Under the pieces are notes generated by a model that was given only the letters and a program-made list of their open reading frames with translations, did not search any database and had not been told where the DNA came from. A DNA stretch of 64,000 nt from Callaeas wilsoni (taxonomy: Eukaryota > Chordata > Aves > Passeriformes > Callaeidae): contig VWPU01005002.1 in the NCBI GenBank assembly GCA_013398955.1, positions 62,001 through 126,000 on the forward strand, read 5' to 3'. Each line of letters starts with the position of its first letter. Within the stretch, counting starts at the first letter, position 1. Shown piece by piece: positions 61,101-64,000 of the stretch. A program made the position numbers and the translations under genes.

Positions 61101-61833
61101 GATGAGTCTGAGGCCTCCCTTTCAGTACCATCGAGGCATCCAGCCCTCAGTGATTTTAGGAGGCAACGCTACACAGTGGTTTATGAGACCTCTTTTTCTC
61201 GCCTCTCACACAAAGTATATTCATTTGAGAAGCAAATGTGTAAAGAGAAGCAATGGTGTACAGGCAGCATTGTAGAGAAATCCCAATGCTTCAGTCTCAG
61301 GGCAAACAATAGAAAACTCAGATGAAATTAGACTGTTTTGAAAAGCAGGGCATGTTGTTAGGTAGCCAAGCTGGAAAATTTTGACTCCTGACTTTTATAC
61401 TAAATTTACATGTTTGACAAATAACAATTTGAGAATTTTACTTCCTGTATAACCTACATGTTTGAGTCACCCCTTCACCAAAAATTCAGACCTCACATAA
61501 AACTCTAAGTATCAACCAATCTAAGGAACTGATAGTGGACACGTGTGGATGAAGGGGTATGTAAAGTTTTCTAGATACTATGTTGATGCAGTTGCAAATT
61601 TCCACATTGCATTACAGCAAAAAGACTATAATTTGTCACAGTCACACAAAACAAATTTGGAAAGCTGTCTTGGCAGTATTTTTCCTAAACATACTTCTAG
61701 TATCTCTCAGATCCACTCTATGTTTTCCATATTTGCCCAAATACTTTAAGGTTTTGTTTCTAGCTCTATGTTCCTTAAATATTTTTTATTAAATGACATC
61801 TTATATACAAGTAAGATGAGAATACACTTGAAG
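55141..61833. other. Long AT-rich non-coding stretch
   Basis: No gene or transposon recognised over 6.7 kb. The patch 58270-58650 is open for 128 codons on the minus strand but has no domain and lies across two other frames. The 117-codon frame at 60972-61325 is likewise unsupported. Confidence 0.5.
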
Positions 61834-61838
61834 AAAAC
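61834..61838. repeat. Target-site duplication, left copy (AAAAC)
   Basis: Five bases before the TG of the long LTR-like element, matched at 63456-63460. Low sequence complexity makes this weaker than the other two duplications. Confidence 0.6.
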
Positions 61839-62547
61839 TGTGTTGGTTTTGCATGGCTTGATTTTTGGTGAGGAGGGAAGAAGTCAGTGACAGAAGTGAT
61901 TTTCTGTGAGGAGTTGCTAGAAGCTTCCTCCAAGCCTGGCAAAACCAATCGCTGGCTGGCTCTGAGAATAGGCACACCGCTAAGCCAAGTAGAAAAGCTG
62001 GTAATGCCTCTATGATAACATATTTTGAAAAGAAAAAAAACTGCGGGAATCCTTTTTCGTCTTGCCCTCCAAGAGGTGGTGAGAGGGCTGCTGGGCCTCT
62101 TCCCGGTGCGGCTGGGGCCCTTTCTGGCATGGCCGCCAGGGCCATGCCGCCGGGGGACCGTTCCGATGCTGCAAGCAGCCATGTGGCCGAGACCATGCAG
62201 CCACCGGGTCCCTTTCTGGCCAGCTGGGCCAGTGCCAGGAGCACCCATGCAGCCAAGGTGGCACGGCTGGGGTGGTACACGTGGCCGCTGCCATCTCCGC
62301 GTGGCTCGCAATGAACTTTATTTGCTTAGCCACTTCTAGCCAGCCATGCTGAGGACAGAAGGGCCGAAGCGGTGGCAGCAGCTTTTTCTTTTCGGCGCCC
62401 CACATGAGGAGAGGCGCTGAGTGGAGCCGGCAGCTGACACGGCTCGCATGGTGCAGGCAGGACCACGTGACCAGCAGGGAGAGGCACGGCGAGCAATTCC
62501 CCAATGCAGAGCCCGGACGAGATCAACCTTTCAGCGCTGCAGAACTC

Positions 62548-62554
62548 TATAAAA
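62548..62554 (+). promoter_or_regulatory. TATA box of the LTR-like element
   Basis: TATAAAA in plus orientation, just downstream of the CpG-rich part. It would place transcription start near 62580. It is the clearest core promoter element in the window. Confidence 0.5.
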
Positions 62555-63137
62555 ACTTTTCAATTGATAGAACTTGAGAATAAATGAACCTACGAATACC
62601 AATTGTCTCCCAAGTCAGAGAAAAAGAAAAATGAAGACACGTGAGGAGAACAACATGACCACGCTAAGGTCGGTGAAACAGAGGGAGGGGGAGGAAGAGG
62701 TGCTCCGAGCATTGGAGCTGAGATTTATTTCTGCAAGCCGTGATGAGGACTATAATACAACGAACTGTCTCCCTGTAATTCATGAAGTGCATGAGGGGAT
62801 GCAGAACTCACCCACAGCCCAAGATAAAAAAGGTGCTCGCGCTGGAGGGTGTGGATGCTGAAAAGCTGTGATCTGGTGAGAGGCTTGAACAGAGAGAGAG
62901 AACCCTTGCTTCCACAGATAGAGGAACAGGACCCTTGCTTTTATACAGCTCATCCTTAAAAACTACACCCCATTAACTCAATGGCCCACGAAAAAACAGT
63001 TGAGGGAAGACTGCTTTGCCCATGGGAGGGACTCACGTTGCAGCAGGTTGGGCGGAACTGCTACTCGTACAAATTAAACCCATGTTGGAAAAGTTCACAG
63101 ACAACTGTCTCCCGTGTTAAGGACCCTACAGCATAGC

Positions 63138-63175
63138 AGAAGAAATTCCTCTCCCTAAGTGAGAGGAATTCTTCT
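63138..63175. repeat. Hairpin inside the long LTR
   Basis: AATTCCTCTC pairs with GAGAGGAATT across a 7-base loop (10-bp perfect stem). Beyond a one-base bulge the pairing continues for about five more pairs (AGAAG / CTTCT). It lies in the part that would be transcribed upstream of the second polyadenylation signal. Confidence 0.7.
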
Positions 63176-63455
63176 TATTGAAGAAAGATTTCTAGAAGTG
63201 ATAAACTAACTGAAAACCCCATGTTTTGTCTCCCTGCGCTGTCAGTGGGAAAGAAAAAAAGGGCTGTGGGGGGAGGAAAGTGTTCTAAAGGTTTATTTTA
63301 GTTCTCATTAGCCTCTTTTAATTCTGTTAATAAATTTTTCTTTATACCTTTAAAAGTTTTGAGCCTGTTTTGCCCTTAGAGTGTTTTCTCCTCATCCTTA
63401 TCTCACCCCATGAGCATTTTAATTTCTTTTTCTTTCTTTTTGTCAAACTCTGACA

Positions 63456-63460
63456 AAAAC
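63456..63460. repeat. Target-site duplication, right copy (AAAAC)
   Basis: Directly follows the terminal CA at 63455; matches 61834-61838. Confidence 0.6.
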
Positions 63461-63484
63461 AGAAAAAAAACATTAATTTTTTTG

Positions 63485-63519
63485 AAGAGGGGAGGGGAGG
63501 GGAGGGGAGGGGAGGGGAA
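63485..63519 (+). repeat. (GGGGA)n minisatellite, G-quadruplex candidate
   Basis: Six evenly spaced GGGG runs separated by single A, starting 30 bp after the LTR end. Four or more such runs with one-base loops are the textbook requirement for an intramolecular G-quadruplex on the plus strand. Confidence 0.85.
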
Positions 63520-64000
63520 ATTTGGAGCCTCTTCCTGTTCCTAGAGTAGCAAGTTCTAAGGTAATGGTAAGAAACATCTCTGGCTGAAGTTCATTTTCCA
63601 CATTTGCAAAACACTCACCTGCAATTCTACTATCTTTCGACCACAGCTGCTGTGCTTTGCACTCCAGGCTTAGCTGAAAGAAAAGAAATGAGATGCTTCT
63701 TTCTGGGAAAAAAAGCAGGTACAGCCTCTTAACAGAACACGTCAGGGTAAGAAAATTGTGTTATATGACCAGTGAAAAACTTTGGCTTTATAAGTTCAAT
63801 ATGAAAACTTCTAGTTTGTTTTTACTGTATTCTTAGGTTTGTATTCTTGAAGGAGGGCAACATATAGATTCCCATCTAGGCATGATTTTGGGCCAGCTGT
63901 AAAATTTGTCATAGGTGAATTATCAGCAAGATTATTCTCCAGTGCGAGCATATTGTTCACATGAGCATGAGGGCAGTGTGACCACTATAGTTTTATTAAA
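63520..64000. other. Non-coding DNA to the window end
   Basis: Nothing recognisable. Confidence 0.5.

Larger units (their letters stand above)
61839..63455 (+). mobile_element. Long (1.6 kb) LTR-like element, plus strand
   Basis: It begins TGTGTTGGTTTTGCATGG, an opening I associate with songbird retroviral LTRs, and ends CTCTGACA, with a 5-bp duplication AAAAC on both sides. Inside are a CpG-rich first part (about 62040-62530), a good TATA box (TATAAAA, 62548-62554) and AATAAA at 62579-62584 and again at 63329-63334. The second AATAAA is about 120 bp from the 3' end, as expected for R-U5. No repeated LTR pair, primer-binding site or retroviral protein is visible. It is therefore best read as a solo LTR of unusual length or a small non-autonomous element. 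The frames of 159, 164 and 178 codons on the minus strand, the longest in the window, lie in its CpG-rich part and are compositional. A 95-codon plus-strand frame (62574-62861) starts just after the TATA box and encodes a charged Glu/Arg-rich peptide of unknown meaning. Confidence 0.72.

Noticed and set aside
61775..62504. Minus-strand frames of 159-178 codons, the longest in the window
   Set aside because: They lie in the CpG-rich part of the long LTR-like element, run against its orientation, overlap one another in different frames and show no protein family signature.
1..64000. CRISPR arrays, tRNA/rRNA genes, bacterial-type operons, mitochondrial insertions
   Set aside because: I looked for repeat-spacer regularity, tRNA arms and gene-dense packing and saw none; the window is vertebrate non-coding DNA.

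Overview
The window looks like non-coding nuclear DNA from a bird, most likely a songbird. I see no protein-coding gene, exon chain, tRNA or rRNA that I can support. The longest open frames (about 130-178 codons) show no family motif, and the longest of them lies inside a retroviral LTR. The bird assignment rests on CR1 retrotransposons: fragments in both orientations, several ending in the typical ATTCTATGA-type 3' terminus. It also rests on three TG...CA long terminal repeats with exact target-site duplications. Their openings resemble LTRs I associate with songbird genomes; that last point is recall, not a search. One unresolved base (51220) points to a draft assembly.

Layout. 1-7742 is mostly AT-rich single-copy DNA with two small CR1 3' ends (about 5457 and 6389). 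7749-8317 is a minus-strand solo LTR with a perfect 6-bp duplication. 8324-27111 is AT-rich and nearly repeat-free. It holds a 12-bp direct repeat around an A/purine-rich tract (12598-12659), degenerate CR1 pieces near 15868 and 16705, a 74-bp tandem duplication (18750-18897) and a near-perfect 68-bp AT palindrome (20732-20799). 27112-28106 is a sizeable CR1 with decayed reverse transcriptase, followed by a much older CR1 (about 28640-29345). 35937-36233 is another CR1. A short CpG island at about 38560-38848 is cut by a minus-strand solo LTR (38849-39498, 5-bp duplication CTCCG). 39504-50708 is quiet apart from a GTT microsatellite. 50709-51910 is a 1.2-kb minus-strand CR1, and 53257-55140 is a CR1 / short LTR / GC-rich block / CR1 cluster. 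61839-63455 is an unusually long (1.6 kb) plus-strand LTR-like element with a 5-bp duplication AAAAC, followed by a (GGGGA)n tract.

The retroelements are independent insertions, not a working system; no intact retroviral or LINE gene remains. The most useful signals are the LTR-split CpG island, which may be the promoter of an unannotated transcript, the long AT palindrome, the A-tract with a target-site-like duplication, and the small assembly scar. I found no convincing sign of a new biological system.
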